A DNA stretch of 64,000 bases from Nitrospira sp. (GCA_024760545.1 CP060501.1:967501-1031500), one strand, 5' to 3'; positions 27,968-36,613 are shown, counted from the stretch's first letter. Notes: generated by a model from the sequence alone, not told the origin. Numbers and translations are program-made.

Positions 27968-30934
27968 TTAGACGCTCTGCGTGCGTTGCGTTTTTTCCAA
28001 GTCGGCCAACTCCTCGGCCTCGTCTTGTAACCGCTCGCTGCCCTCTTCCGCCGGCATGAACTGCTGAACTCGCGTGTTGCCGCTATCCACGACGAAGACA
28101 CTGCCCTTTGCATCAACGGCGATCCCGTATGGGAAATTGAATTGCCCGTCACCGTTGCCGAACCCGCCCCACTGAGTGATGAAATTCCCCTCTCGGTCGA
28201 ACTTTTCGATCCGATGATTCCCGGTATCCGTCACATAGACATCTCCGGCTCCATCGATGGTGATGCCCCATGGTGAGCGTAATTGTCCGGCCTCTTGAGC
28301 CAAGGAACTGCTGGCATGCCCCGCCGACGGACTGCCCCCCCATTTCGTCAACAGCTGCGGCAAGACATTGGTGCTGGTGTCGAATTTTTGGATACGGTGA
28401 TTGCCCATATCGACGACATAGACCGACCCGTCTTCTTGATCGACCGCCACCCCGCGCGGGAAATAGAACTGTCCATCGCCGTTTCCGAAGCTGCCCCAAG
28501 CCATAATGAACTCGCCCGCCATGTCGAACTTCTGCACACGAAAATTGGCGCTGTCGACGACGTAGACATAGCCGCGCACACGGTCTACTGCAATACCCCA
28601 GGGGGCATTGAACTGCCCCTCCCCATTTCCACGCGAGCCGAACTTCATGAGGTAGCCGCCGAGTTTTCCGTCGAACTTCTGAACCCGATGGTTGTTGGTA
28701 TCGACGACCCACACGTCGCCCTTGCCGTCGCAGGCAACGCCGGTGGGATTGTGGAAGTTGGAATTCGCCGAACCGAAACTCCCCCAGAGAATGATGAAAC
28801 TGCCGGCGTTGTCGAACTTTTGCACACGATTGTTTCCATTGTCGACGATGAACAGCGATCCCTGCTGATCCACGCAGAGTCCGTACATCGGCGCCAGAAA
28901 CTCGCCGCCATGCAAGAGCGACGCGCCACGTCCGGGTTTGCCCCATTTCGACACGCACAGGTAGCCGGAGGTATTGACGAGAATCGTCGTGCTGGCCGGA
29001 GTGGAGATGTTGTTGCCGATATCCTTGAACCATACATAAATCGTCTTCTGCCCATCCGCGGGGGATAGGAGGAAGGGAATGGTAGCCCCGAACTTGATGG
29101 CCGGCGTCACATCCACCCACCCCGGAGTTCCGGCCACAGGAGTCAACGGACTTTCAGAGATAAAATAGGCTCCGACCCCCGAGTCCAAATCGGTCGCCGA
29201 GATCGTCACCACGATGTCAGGCGAATTGGTCATGAACGCCCCGTGATTGATGACCGCGTACGGATTTTGCGGCGCCGTAATATCAATGAGCACGGGCGTC
29301 GCCGTGACCTCTTCCGATAATCCGCTTTCCGCTTCGTCTTCGAACACCGCCGTCACGGCATAAAAGTACGGCGTATCGTTGGTCAGGCCCTCGTGGGTAT
29401 AGGGATTCGTCACACCCTCGATCTTGGTGGCCCCCTGAGTCGTGAGATGAGGAGCGGTGCTGAAATAGAGATTGTAGGATTGCGCGCCCGCCACCTCCAT
29501 CCAACTCAAGAACGCTTCTGTATCACCGGGCTTCACGGCGAGACTGCGGGGCGGCTGCACGGCCCCGGCTTCCACCGCCTGGGTCGGCTGCTCTTTGCCA
29601 CGATTGATCTCCTCTTCGGTCGGCACATACTTCAGGACACGGTTGTTGCCGCTGTCGGCCACGAAGACGCTGCCTTCCTTATCTACGACGATGCCGTAGG
29701 GGAAGTTGACCTGCCCCTCCGTTTTACCGCGATTGCCGAATGAGCAGAGAAACGTTCCATTGCCGTCAAATTTCTGAATCCGGTGGTTGCCGCTGTCGAC
29801 GACATAGACGTTGCCCAGCGCATCACAGGCAATCCCCCATGGCGCCTTGAACTGCCCGGGCCCGCTGCCCTCGCGCCCCCATTTCGTCAAGAAGCTTCCC
29901 CGCGGATCGAATTTTTGGATGCGGTTATTGCTCTCGTCGGCGACATAGATGTTGCCGACGAAATCGACCGCCACGCCGCGCGGGAAAAAGAACGCGCCGT
30001 CGAAACTCCCGTCACGTCCCCACTTCAGCAGCGGCTGGCCGTCGGCTTGAAACTTTTGAATGCGTGCGTTGCTGGTATCGGAGACGTAGACGTTGCCGTC
30101 TTGATCCGTCGTAATCCCCCACGGCACGTCGAACCGGCCCATGTCGGCTCCGCGCCAGGCGAACCCAAACTTGCCCCAGGCCTTCTGCACGTTGCCTTCC
30201 AGATCGAACTTCTGCACTCGATTGTTCCCGCTGTCGGCCACGTACACGACATCATCCGGCCCCACTGCTAAGCCGCGCGGATAGTAAAACTGGCCCTCTT
30301 GTGTGCCGGGTTCACCACCCCATCGAGCTAAGAACTTTCCGGCCTTGTCGAATTTTTGGATCGAATGGTTGTCGGTATCCGCAACATAGATGTTGCCATC
30401 CTTGTCCAGCGCAATCCCTGTGGGTGAGCTGAATTCACCCTCATCGACACCCTCATGGCCGATGACCATGGCCAACAGATAGGGTGAAGGAATCGCCATG
30501 ACTTCTTGCGATTCAGGGCTTTCCCCCTTCGGGGTCACTACCGTGACGACATAGTGATAACAAGTTCCATTGGCAAGGTCGTCGTGGAGATAGGGGCTCG
30601 TGGCGCCTTCCAAGCACGTCGCCTTGTCTTTCTTGACTCCGATCGCGCTTTTGAAATCCTCGGGGCTGGCGATGGGTCGGGTCAGTTCCGAAAACTTGAT
30701 CTGTACGCCCTTGGTGGTCTGGAAATACAGGTTGTAGTACATGGCGTCCGGAACCGGATCCCACGTGATCGTGATGCGTCCATTACCAGGTTTGGCTTGG
30801 ACATTCTGGGGCGGAGACGGCAGCTCTTCGTCCTCTACCAGCGAATCTCCTCCGCCCCACTCTCCCTGGGTTCCATCGACAAAGAGACGGTGCCGATCGA
30901 ATTGAAACATTTCATCAAAAAGCCAGGCTTTCAT
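27968..30934 (-). CDS. NHL-repeat double six-bladed beta-propeller protein with fibronectin-like domains
   Basis: 988 residues from ATG 30934 (a GTG sits just before). No signal peptide is evident. Order: fibronectin-type-III-like domain (residues ~40-150), six NHL blades (~160-445, each with a G.F..P.GIA.D..GN.YV.D..N.RIQKF pattern), a second FN3-like domain (~455-550), an Ig-like/bacterial domain (DITAPQNPYAVINHG…GQKTIYVWF), then six more NHL blades (~680-970), and a short acidic tail. Two complete propellers of six blades. Such proteins are likely surface or scaffold binding proteins; ligand unknown. Single-gene transcript. Confidence 0.85.
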   Translation of the reverse strand: MKAWLFDEMFQFDRHRLFVDGTQGEWGGGDSLVEDEELPSPPQNVQAKPGNGRITITWDPVPDAMYYNLYFQTTKGVQIKFSELTRPIASPEDFKSAIGVKKDKATCLEGATSPYLHDDLANGTCYHYVVTVVTPKGESPESQEVMAIPSPYLLAMVIGHEGVDEGEFSSPTGIALDKDGNIYVADTDNHSIQKFDKAGKFLARWGGEPGTQEGQFYYPRGLAVGPDDVVYVADSGNNRVQKFDLEGNVQKAWGKFGFAWRGADMGRFDVPWGITTDQDGNVYVSDTSNARIQKFQADGQPLLKWGRDGSFDGAFFFPRGVAVDFVGNIYVADESNNRIQKFDPRGSFLTKWGREGSGPGQFKAPWGIACDALGNVYVVDSGNHRIQKFDGNGTFLCSFGNRGKTEGQVNFPYGIVVDKEGSVFVADSGNNRVLKYVPTEEEINRGKEQPTQAVEAGAVQPPRSLAVKPGDTEAFLSWMEVAGAQSYNLYFSTAPHLTTQGATKIEGVTNPYTHEGLTNDTPYFYAVTAVFEDEAESGLSEEVTATPVLIDITAPQNPYAVINHGAFMTNSPDIVVTISATDLDSGVGAYFISESPLTPVAGTPGWVDVTPAIKFGATIPFLLSPADGQKTIYVWFKDIGNNISTPASTTILVNTSGYLCVSKWGKPGRGASLLHGGEFLAPMYGLCVDQQGSLFIVDNGNNRVQKFDNAGSFIILWGSFGSANSNFHNPTGVACDGKGDVWVVDTNNHRVQKFDGKLGGYLMKFGSRGNGEGQFNAPWGIAVDRVRGYVYVVDSANFRVQKFDMAGEFIMAWGSFGNGDGQFYFPRGVAVDQEDGSVYVVDMGNHRIQKFDTSTNVLPQLLTKWGGSPSAGHASSSLAQEAGQLRSPWGITIDGAGDVYVTDTGNHRIEKFDREGNFITQWGGFGNGDGQFNFPYGIAVDAKGSVFVVDSGNTRVQQFMPAEEGSERLQDEAEELADLEKTQRTQSV

Positions 30935-31188
30935 CACGGTATTGCCTCAGGGTGGTTCGTAAAACGGTTCAGAAACAGTGGAACTTTCAATCGCTTAGAC
31001 TTGGATTGGACACTCTAGCAAAGCGATGGAAATGGAGTCAAGGCAACCGCCATTGGCTCTCTACAACAGAGTAAAAGAGCCTCTATGGTATCCACAGCTG
31101 GATCGATTACAATGCGCCGTTCACTCGATAGCGCAATGAACTGCGGGATGGTGGTCCGAATTCAGAAAGGAGCACGACGGAGGCAGCG

Positions 31189-31398
31189 ATGCGGAATTTC
31201 ATACTTGGCGTCATGATCGGTGTACTGCTGACCTCGATGGGCGTACAGGCAGCCGGGAAAGACGGGTTCGGAGGTAACGCGAGGCCTCCACGCCTGAATG
31301 ATGAACGGGAACGCCAGTTCCAGCTTGAACTCGAGCATATGCGTAAGCAGACCGAGTTGGAACAGGCGCGGATGCAAGGACAAAAGAAGCCTTGTTAG
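31189..31398 (+). CDS. Small secreted protein, helical tail
   Basis: 69 residues. An N-terminal signal peptide (LGVMIGVLLTSMGVQAAG) is followed by a charged helix (NDERERQFQLELEHMRKQTE). Preceded by AAAGGAGCACGACGGAGGCAGCG, giving a GGAG-type site. Family unknown. First of three small plus-strand genes ending with the cytochrome; may belong to the same transcript. Confidence 0.65.
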   Translation: MRNFILGVMIGVLLTSMGVQAAGKDGFGGNARPPRLNDERERQFQLELEHMRKQTELEQARMQGQKKPC

Positions 31399-31504
31399 TA
31401 CACACCCGAACAATGGCACAGCTACTCAATAGTTCGTCACAGAGGAAACAACAACTGAACGAGCTCAGTATCAATAACCATAGCGGATTCAAAGGTGAAC
31501 GATC

Positions 31505-31678
31505 ATGAGGATGTTTCAGGTGAGACAAACGGTAACGTATGAACTGACGACGGCGGCGGGAACGGAGCAAGAAGCCATCCTGAAGGCGAAAGGCATTCCC
31601 CTGACCCAGTGGACCGCCGAGGCCGACGAGATCACGGCGGAAATGCTCGACGAGACCGATGAAATCGACGAATATTGA
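31505..31678 (+). CDS. 57-residue acidic protein
   Basis: ATG at 31505 preceded by AAAGGTG (spacing ~7). The peptide (RMFQVRQTVTYELTTAAGTE…AILKAKGIPLTQW) ends in a strongly acidic stretch (AEMLDETDEIDEY). Codon use agrees with neighbours. Too short for routine calling. Function unknown; looks like a single strand-helix unit rather than a membrane peptide. Confidence 0.6.
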   Translation: MRMFQVRQTVTYELTTAAGTEQEAILKAKGIPLTQWTAEADEITAEMLDETDEIDEY

Positions 31679-31725
31679 GATCCGCTCATCTTGGCTTGCC
31701 TTACAGCTATTAGGGAGAACGCACC

Positions 31726-32235
31726 ATGCTTAAGATTCAGATCATCCGATCTTCAATGCTCTGCTTGCTACTCATCGGAGCAATGATCGCTCCGGCATTC
31801 GCCGGTGACACCGTACGCTCAAGCGGTCAGGCTTCTACATTGGATAAGAAAACCGAGGATCGGGCGAGATATGTCATCAAGATCGCCGGATGCAACGATT
31901 GCCACACAACCGGCTATGCGGAAGCGGCCGGCAAGATTCCCGAGAAAGACTGGCTCAAGGGAGATGCGATGGGATGGCGTGGTCCCTGGGGCACCACCTA
32001 TGCGAGCAACTTGCGTCTCTATATGCAGAATCTTTCGGAAGACGAATGGATCAAGGTCTCACGCTCAGTCGAGCTTCGCCCGCCCATGCCATGGTTTGTG
32101 CTTCGTGTGATGACTGAACAGGATCTGCGGGCGATGTATCGATTCATCAGAAAACTCGGACCTGCCGGCGAACCGGCTCCCAGCTATCTCCCGCCGGATC
32201 AAGAACCGCCGAAGCCGTATATCCAGTTCCCGTAG
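31726..32235 (+). CDS. Monoheme c-type cytochrome
   Basis: 169 residues. Sec signal peptide (cleavage near AFA-GDT). One heme-binding motif CNDCH (AGCNDCHTTGYAEAAG) and a probable axial Met in LRPPMPWF. The middle contains WRGPWGTTYASNLR, typical of the small cytochrome c subunits that accompany dehydrogenases. Periplasmic electron carrier; partner not in the window. Nitrospira-type organisms carry many such cytochromes, which fits the genome type. Confidence 0.88.
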   Translation: MLKIQIIRSSMLCLLLIGAMIAPAFAGDTVRSSGQASTLDKKTEDRARYVIKIAGCNDCHTTGYAEAAGKIPEKDWLKGDAMGWRGPWGTTYASNLRLYMQNLSEDEWIKVSRSVELRPPMPWFVLRVMTEQDLRAMYRFIRKLGPAGEPAPSYLPPDQEPPKPYIQFP

Positions 32236-32608
32236 CTGTAAGAATTTTAGGACAGGATTTGTCTGTCAGGTTTTCGGAGGATCACACCAGCCAATTCTAT
32301 TTACGGAACATTGAAGGAAGATGTGAGAAGTGCACTTGTCAGGGGGTTGATTCAACTGCAACGTGGATCACACTAACGAAGAGATTGAGCTATGAAAGAC
32401 AGCGACGGTCGAAGACAAGAATTCGCTGCAACGAACCTCTAACTCTCCGCCACGCACCGGCGCATACGTGACAAACCTCCCTCACGAATCGCCACCCTCG
32501 TTTTCAATGGCGACTTCAATTGCTGAAGGCTCGGCACACGCTACCGGTGCCCGCGGCCATTGATTCACTACGCGGTCAGGCAACCACCTGGTCACCCCGT
32601 TGGAACTA
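32236..32608. other. Intergenic stretch downstream of the cytochrome
   Basis: About 370 bases with no supported gene. The plus-strand frame 32259-32471 lacks a ribosome binding site and recognisable content. It faces the 3' end of the small minus-strand ORF, so terminators for both directions may lie here, but no clear stem plus T-run was seen. Confidence 0.5.
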
Positions 32609-32689
32609 CTAACTCTTTTTGTACACGACTAAGCCACCGATAAAGATTGCAAGCATGACAGACGCGAACATCAAAAAGGTACTATCCAT
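32609..32689 (-). CDS. 26-residue single-helix membrane peptide
   Basis: Minus-strand ATG at 32689 with a strong ribosome binding site (AAAGGAGTGAGCC, spacing 6). The peptide is MDSTFLMFASVMLAIFIGG followed by LVVYKKS: one membrane helix with a positively charged end, like tiny subunits of respiratory oxidases (CydX/CcoQ class) or other transport complexes. No match can be named. It lies downstream of the structured leader at 32819-33105. Confidence 0.6.
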   Translation of the reverse strand: MDSTFLMFASVMLAIFIGGLVVYKKS

Positions 32690-32818
32690 GGCTCACTCCT
32701 TTCGTTTGTGCCATGAGCTCAGACGTTGCGCTTCTCACATTGCTTTCTCAAAAAAGGCCTTAGACGCTCTGAACCTTTTCCCTCGTCTCAGTCTGGTTCA
32801 TTCCTACGAAACCCGAAT

Positions 32819-33105
32819 GGATTCACTACGGGCGACCCTTTCCCGATGGGTGAGGCCGCCCGTGCATGGCGCTTAGGGCACCAAGGGAATCCTTTAATTT
32901 TTGAGACCCGCGCGAAGAGTGGGCCAATGGGTGGAAGAGTGCTCCATGGGAAGCACTGAGATTCGCTTGCCAGCGTACCGTTACGCCAACCTGAAATCTC
33001 CACAAGGCGTATCTGACATTTGAATCCCCTACGCGGGGAAACGACAGCCGATGGAGAACCGGCTAGCGTGACTGGCGCGGCACCCGCCCATAACTCGGCG
33101 GGCCG
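32819..33105 (-). ncRNA. Structured 5' leader / non-coding RNA with six hairpins
   Basis: Between two tiny ORFs the minus-strand RNA can fold into: a hairpin at 33078-33105 (CCCGCC arm, 9 bp, inside the mini-ORF), 33046-33064, 33026-33038, a long stem at 32958-33000 (GAGATT/AATCTC outer pairs), 32938-32957 (AGTGCT/AGCACT), and a three-way junction at 32819-32892 whose outer stem is GGATTC/GAATCC with arms ACGGGCG/CGCCCGT and GGTGC/GCGCC. One pair in the last arm is G-U only on the minus strand, favouring that direction. It is not recognised as any riboswitch I know. Could be a regulatory leader of the 26-residue peptide or an independent RNA. Confidence 0.4.
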
Positions 33106-33134
33106 ATGTGATCCGGTGGACTAAGGTCTTCCAT
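33063..33134 (-). CDS. 23-residue leader-type ORF with very strong ribosome binding site
   Basis: Minus strand, ATG at 33134 preceded by AGGAGGAGGTGGAA, a near-perfect site. The peptide is MEDLSPPDHIGPPSYGRVPR plus QSR, rich in Pro and Arg. A 9-bp hairpin lies inside its coding sequence. Such an ORF before a folded region suggests translation-coupled control of what lies downstream, as in attenuation or ribosome-stalling leaders (Pro-Pro steps are slow). Start and stop in frame; coding is inferred from the site alone. Confidence 0.45.
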   Translation of the reverse strand: MEDLSPPDHIGPPSYGRVPRQSR

Positions 33135-33362
33135 TTCCACCTCCTCCTGCTACGGAATGACTCGAAGCTTATAGAATGCGACAAGTCAATGGACTATTTT
33201 CTCAATACTCCCGTTCCAGCTTCTTTGTCAACTAAAACAATCCAGCGTGCATCGGTCATAGTTGAAAGCATACAGCATGCCACTCCCAAACGAAGCAAAA
33301 TCTGAAGGGACACCTACAATATGGTCAACACTGTTCAGAATGGTCCGCAGACACGTGCACGA

Positions 33363-34343
33363 TTACCGTTGCACGCGAAGGATGGGACCAAGAGCAAGCC
33401 ATTTTGCTGGTCCTAGGGCAGCCATGTGGGGTAAGTGAGCCACGTACCACAATACGACATCCTGCTCTTGGACTCCCTGATTGTCCTCATCATACCCGAG
33501 TTGCCCACGGGCGCCGAAGCTCCAGGAAATGTCTTCGCTCACATTGGCACGACGAATCGCAACATCAAAATCGGCGAACGTATCCCGTTCGCCATCGTCC
33601 TTTAATGGAGCATACCCGGCACCGGGCAGAACCCAGACTCCATGGCCGTTCACGTGGTCACGAACCAACCAGGTTTTGTACAGCGCAGGAATCTTGACAT
33701 CGTTACGCTCGTTCACATATTTCCGCCAGCCAGGACCCCACCCTTTATCCGGTCCTCCCTCTTCATGAACGAAGACCTGGTCCATGCCGTTGCCGTTGAT
33801 GTCAAAATCAAACCTCCAGTAGGGATGATGGTGATGGTTCGTGTTGCAGGACAACCCCCGGCTCTGAACCACCGGCCTGAGCTCCCCATCATCTGAAAGA
33901 TACCATGACTGATAAATATGATATTCACCGATCCGCGCATACGCCCCCACCTCGAGCCACTTCACATTATTCTGCGTGGCGCTTTCCATACAGACTTTCT
34001 GATTCCCGCAGTTCACGATCGGCACGAGGTCCTGCCATCGCAGACGATCCTGAAATGGCCCGCATCGCCCGCTGTCGGCCCGCGAACCGAACCAGGTAAA
34101 GGGATTCCACCAGACACGTTCTTTGACATATTTGACACGGATCACCGGCATGCTGGCCTTGTTGAGAATCAACTCATCCGCATACTTGACGTTTCGCAAT
34201 GCCAGTCCTGTGTTGTCTCGAACCTCCCAGTCAAAACTCCATCGTCCCCAGTCCACATGCTCGGATTGAGTCTCGGCAAACAAGGGCTCGGACAATCCAA
34301 CGGCACAGAGAATGATCAAGGCGCTCAATAAGATTCGCTTCAT
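33363..34343 (-). CDS. Copper amine oxidase C-terminal-like secreted protein
   Basis: 326 residues from ATG 34343 (signal peptide ILLSALIILCAVGLSEPLFA); the open frame extends 40 codons upstream without merit. Segments resemble the catalytic domain of copper amine oxidases: EYHIYQSWYLSDDGELR, the His-rich NHHHHPYWRFDFDINGNG (compare HQH…R(L/F)D.D.DG), and near the end DVVLWYVAHLPHMA (compare W.T.GFHH.P). The usual Asn-Tyr-Asp/Glu-Tyr site that makes topaquinone is not evident. So a copper-binding or non-enzymatic relative is more likely. 12 bases after the partner lipoprotein gene. Confidence 0.55.
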   Translation of the reverse strand: MKRILLSALIILCAVGLSEPLFAETQSEHVDWGRWSFDWEVRDNTGLALRNVKYADELILNKASMPVIRVKYVKERVWWNPFTWFGSRADSGRCGPFQDRLRWQDLVPIVNCGNQKVCMESATQNNVKWLEVGAYARIGEYHIYQSWYLSDDGELRPVVQSRGLSCNTNHHHHPYWRFDFDINGNGMDQVFVHEEGGPDKGWGPGWRKYVNERNDVKIPALYKTWLVRDHVNGHGVWVLPGAGYAPLKDDGERDTFADFDVAIRRANVSEDISWSFGARGQLGYDEDNQGVQEQDVVLWYVAHLPHMAALGPAKWLALGPILRVQR

Positions 34344-34354
34344 CTCACTCCCTC

Positions 34355-35143
34355 TCACGAACGAGGCGGTTCCTCTCCTGCATCCAGGACTGTATCCTCC
34401 GTCAAATCGACCACGGCCCAATATTTCGGATCTCCGTCCTGTCCTTGGGAAAACGTGATCCAAATCGTGCGGTGGGCATATCCAGGGTCATTCCTGAAGA
34501 ATCCCCGGTCTGGTTGCATGAGTAATCCGTGGCCTTGGAGCTGTTCGACCTTGCCGGCCAAACGTGGGTCCGCCTTGGCTAATTCGATCCCTCGCTGCAC
34601 ATCTTGCTGGCCTTCCGGCGGCTGATACTCTTCAAGACGAGCAGCACTGAGCACATTCATTTCCTTCATGCGAACGTCCACAGCGACGTTTTGTCCATAA
34701 CTGTAATAGACAAGCCGTGTAAGGCTTGTCGTGTGCCGGCAACACCCAAAGGAGATCTTGCCTTCCGGCGGCACCCGGTCGGCCTCGACGAATGCCCAGC
34801 GACTGCCCAGCAACGCCATCACACGAGAGTCGCTCTCGGCCGCTTTCCGCAATGCGGCCACCTCACCGGCGGTCAGGACCGCCGGAGCGTTCGTCGACCG
34901 CTTCACAGCCGCATCCGGGGCGGCACCCGCCATTTTTGGTTTGTGGTGACCGGCGATATCTTCGCCGGTGAATTGGAGGACGTGGGGAGCAGGAGCTTTG
35001 CCGGGGAGTTTGACTTTCTGCACCGCAGTTTCAGGGTCTTCGGGTCCAAACGGACCACGCGAACCGGCATCGAGACTACAACCGCAACCAACCCCGATGA
35101 CGATCCAGAGCAAGAACATCCGTCTAATCGGTCGGAATCTCAT
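34355..35143 (-). CDS. Lipoprotein, partner of the amine-oxidase-like protein
   Basis: 262 residues with signal peptide and lipobox (VGCGC). Middle part begins LTAGEVAALRKAAESDSRV and ends AVVDLTEDTVLDAGEEPPR, the kind of pattern found in the N-terminal (non-catalytic) domains of copper amine oxidases. It is encoded 12 bases upstream of the amine-oxidase-like gene and 3 bases after the coiled-coil gene. So the two may represent an ancestral amine oxidase split into two secreted parts. Function unproven. Confidence 0.55.
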   Translation of the reverse strand: MRFRPIRRMFLLWIVIGVGCGCSLDAGSRGPFGPEDPETAVQKVKLPGKAPAPHVLQFTGEDIAGHHKPKMAGAAPDAAVKRSTNAPAVLTAGEVAALRKAAESDSRVMALLGSRWAFVEADRVPPEGKISFGCCRHTTSLTRLVYYSYGQNVAVDVRMKEMNVLSAARLEEYQPPEGQQDVQRGIELAKADPRLAGKVEQLQGHGLLMQPDRGFFRNDPGYAHRTIWITFSQGQDGDPKYWAVVDLTEDTVLDAGEEPPRS

Positions 35144-35146
35144 GGC

Positions 35147-35665
35147 TCACACCGCGAGCTTCCCGGCAATTCCCAAGGCAAGCTTGGACATTTGGGCAGC
35201 GGCCTTGATGACGGCTGCCCGTTTCTTTCGCGAAGCGGCGTCGAGTATGGCCTCCTTCATGAGTTCTTTGTACGTCTTGATCTCGTCCTTACTGAACGGA
35301 ACGATCTGAGCGATGGTCTCATTGTTGAAGGTGTTGGCCAACTGCAAGTAGAGATTGGAAATCTCCGCCGCGTAGATACCGCGCCGAAGCGGGTCGTTCT
35401 TGTAGGTCTCGAATTTTTTCCGTAGCGCCGCGACGGCTTCCAGGAGCGCCTTCTGGCGGACCTTGGTTTCATCCTGTTTTCCCACAGCGAACTCCACAAC
35501 ACCCAGCTGATCGATCAGCGCTTTGGCTTCTTCACGAGCATGATCCACCTGAACGGATAAATCGCTGATTTCCTGATCTGCGCTTTCAGCCGTTTCCATC
35601 AACTGCTTGATCAGGGTATCGTTGTCTTCGAGAAAACCGACGACCCCGGCGATACTGGTCTCCAT
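35147..35665 (-). CDS. Coiled-coil protein of unknown function
   Basis: 172 residues, no signal peptide, almost entirely helical, with heptad-like segments at residues ~15-60 (ESADQEISDLSVQVDHAREE) and ~70-95. C-terminal ILDAASRKKRAAVIKAAAQM is basic, and the last residues are hydrophobic. Located in the middle of the lipoprotein block between a lipoprotein gene (3 bases away) and the 35680 repeat. A cytoplasmic or periplasmic scaffold is possible; not recognised. Confidence 0.6.
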   Translation of the reverse strand: METSIAGVVGFLEDNDTLIKQLMETAESADQEISDLSVQVDHAREEAKALIDQLGVVEFAVGKQDETKVRQKALLEAVAALRKKFETYKNDPLRRGIYAAEISNLYLQLANTFNNETIAQIVPFSKDEIKTYKELMKEAILDAASRKKRAAVIKAAAQMSKLALGIAGKLAV

Positions 35666-35679
35666 GGTGCCTCCTCTAT

Positions 35680-35801
35680 CAGGATGCTGAAAAAGTCCGC
35701 CAGCGGCGTTCTCGTGTCGCTCCGAGGCTCAACGTACCGCAGCGTACGCCTCGCCCCTTCGCTCGCTGCGGCCTTGCTGGACAGCCTTTTTGATCATCCT
35801 G
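35680..35801. repeat. Intergenic inverted-repeat element, copy 2
   Basis: 122 bp with imperfect inverted arms CAGGATGCTGAAAAAGTCCG and GCCTTTTTGATCATCCTG. Core CGGCGTTCTCGTGTCGCT, GGCTCAACGTACCG and CTGCGGCCTTGCTGG matches copy 1 at 27822 in the same orientation. Lies between the coiled-coil gene and the lipoprotein gene at 35873, so it interrupts an otherwise compact minus-strand block. Confidence 0.85.
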
Positions 35802-35872
35802 AAGGTATTTAGGCGTTCGCATCGTACGGAACATTTTCGGCTATATTGTCGGCATCGTTTTTCCGCAGCCTG

Positions 35873-36583
35873 CTATTGCCCGTCGTCTTTCTTCAGCTTA
35901 TCCAGAAGGTCGACCAAGTCGGCCGTGAAGGTATGCGCGCGTTGCAAGCCCCTCATCCTGACGATGCCCGAACCCACGACCTCCTCCAGCGCGTCATTGA
36001 CGGTCCGGGAATGGTTCACAATCTCCATGATCCGATCCGACTGTCCCGGAGCCTGTTCAATCAAGGCCGACACAAACTCCGGATCGACCGACGCCAGTCC
36101 TGATTTGTCGGCATAGCGCTTCAGCTGGGCATGAAGCGCCGCTGTACGTTTCCATGAGTCGTTCAACGCATTCGCCGCATCGCGCAAGCCGCAGAAATCT
36201 TCCTCAAACTGATCCCAGACGGCCTTTTCCAACCCTTGATAGTCGGCGAGATACATTTGCCCGACGAGGTAGGCTGCCGCGTACGCTGACTCCCCCTTCT
36301 TCCCGGCGGCGTTACGGTACGGGGCGAGGACGAATTGATGTTTGGCTTCGTGCGCCTGCAAGGCCTTGAAGCTCTCGCGCAGAGAGCTGCGCGCCTGCTC
36401 TAGAAACTTGATGCGCACTTCCGTTTCTTTCTGGAATACATCGATGTTCGTCTGAGCGGCATCGATTTTGATCCCTTCTTTCTGAATGAGATCGCGTACG
36501 GCATCGCTATGAATCGAGTGGCATCCTAATGCGCTCATCAGAACGAGTCCGAGACTCCAAACCGTGGTTCCTCGTAGGATCAT
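35873..36583 (-). CDS. Helical lipoprotein of unknown function
   Basis: 236 residues. Signal peptide with lipobox (SALGC). The rest is predicted helical (residues ~30-235) with no recognised domain. Segments such as EVRIKFLEQARSSLRESFKA suggest long coiled coils. One of three consecutive minus-strand genes (this one, 36614-37249 and, past the repeat, 35147-35665) that look alike in style: lipobox plus long helices. Probably envelope structural proteins. Confidence 0.65.
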   Translation of the reverse strand: MILRGTTVWSLGLVLMSALGCHSIHSDAVRDLIQKEGIKIDAAQTNIDVFQKETEVRIKFLEQARSSLRESFKALQAHEAKHQFVLAPYRNAAGKKGESAYAAAYLVGQMYLADYQGLEKAVWDQFEEDFCGLRDAANALNDSWKRTAALHAQLKRYADKSGLASVDPEFVSALIEQAPGQSDRIMEIVNHSRTVNDALEEVVGSGIVRMRGLQRAHTFTADLVDLLDKLKKDDGQ

Positions 36584-36613
36584 GCTGGTCTCCTCCCGCT
36601 CACAAGATGGACA

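Noticed and set aside
28283-29068. 261-codon plus-strand frame
   Set aside because: Antisense to the NHL repeats; repetitive because the repeats are repetitive.
32700-33110. Cobalamin, TPP, c-di-GMP riboswitch, RNase P RNA, tmRNA or 6S RNA
   Set aside because: Conserved cores of these RNAs were looked for on both strands and not found; only unassigned hairpins remain.
34604-35425. 273-codon plus-strand frame
   Set aside because: Antisense to two genes with lipobox or coiled-coil features; no start signal.
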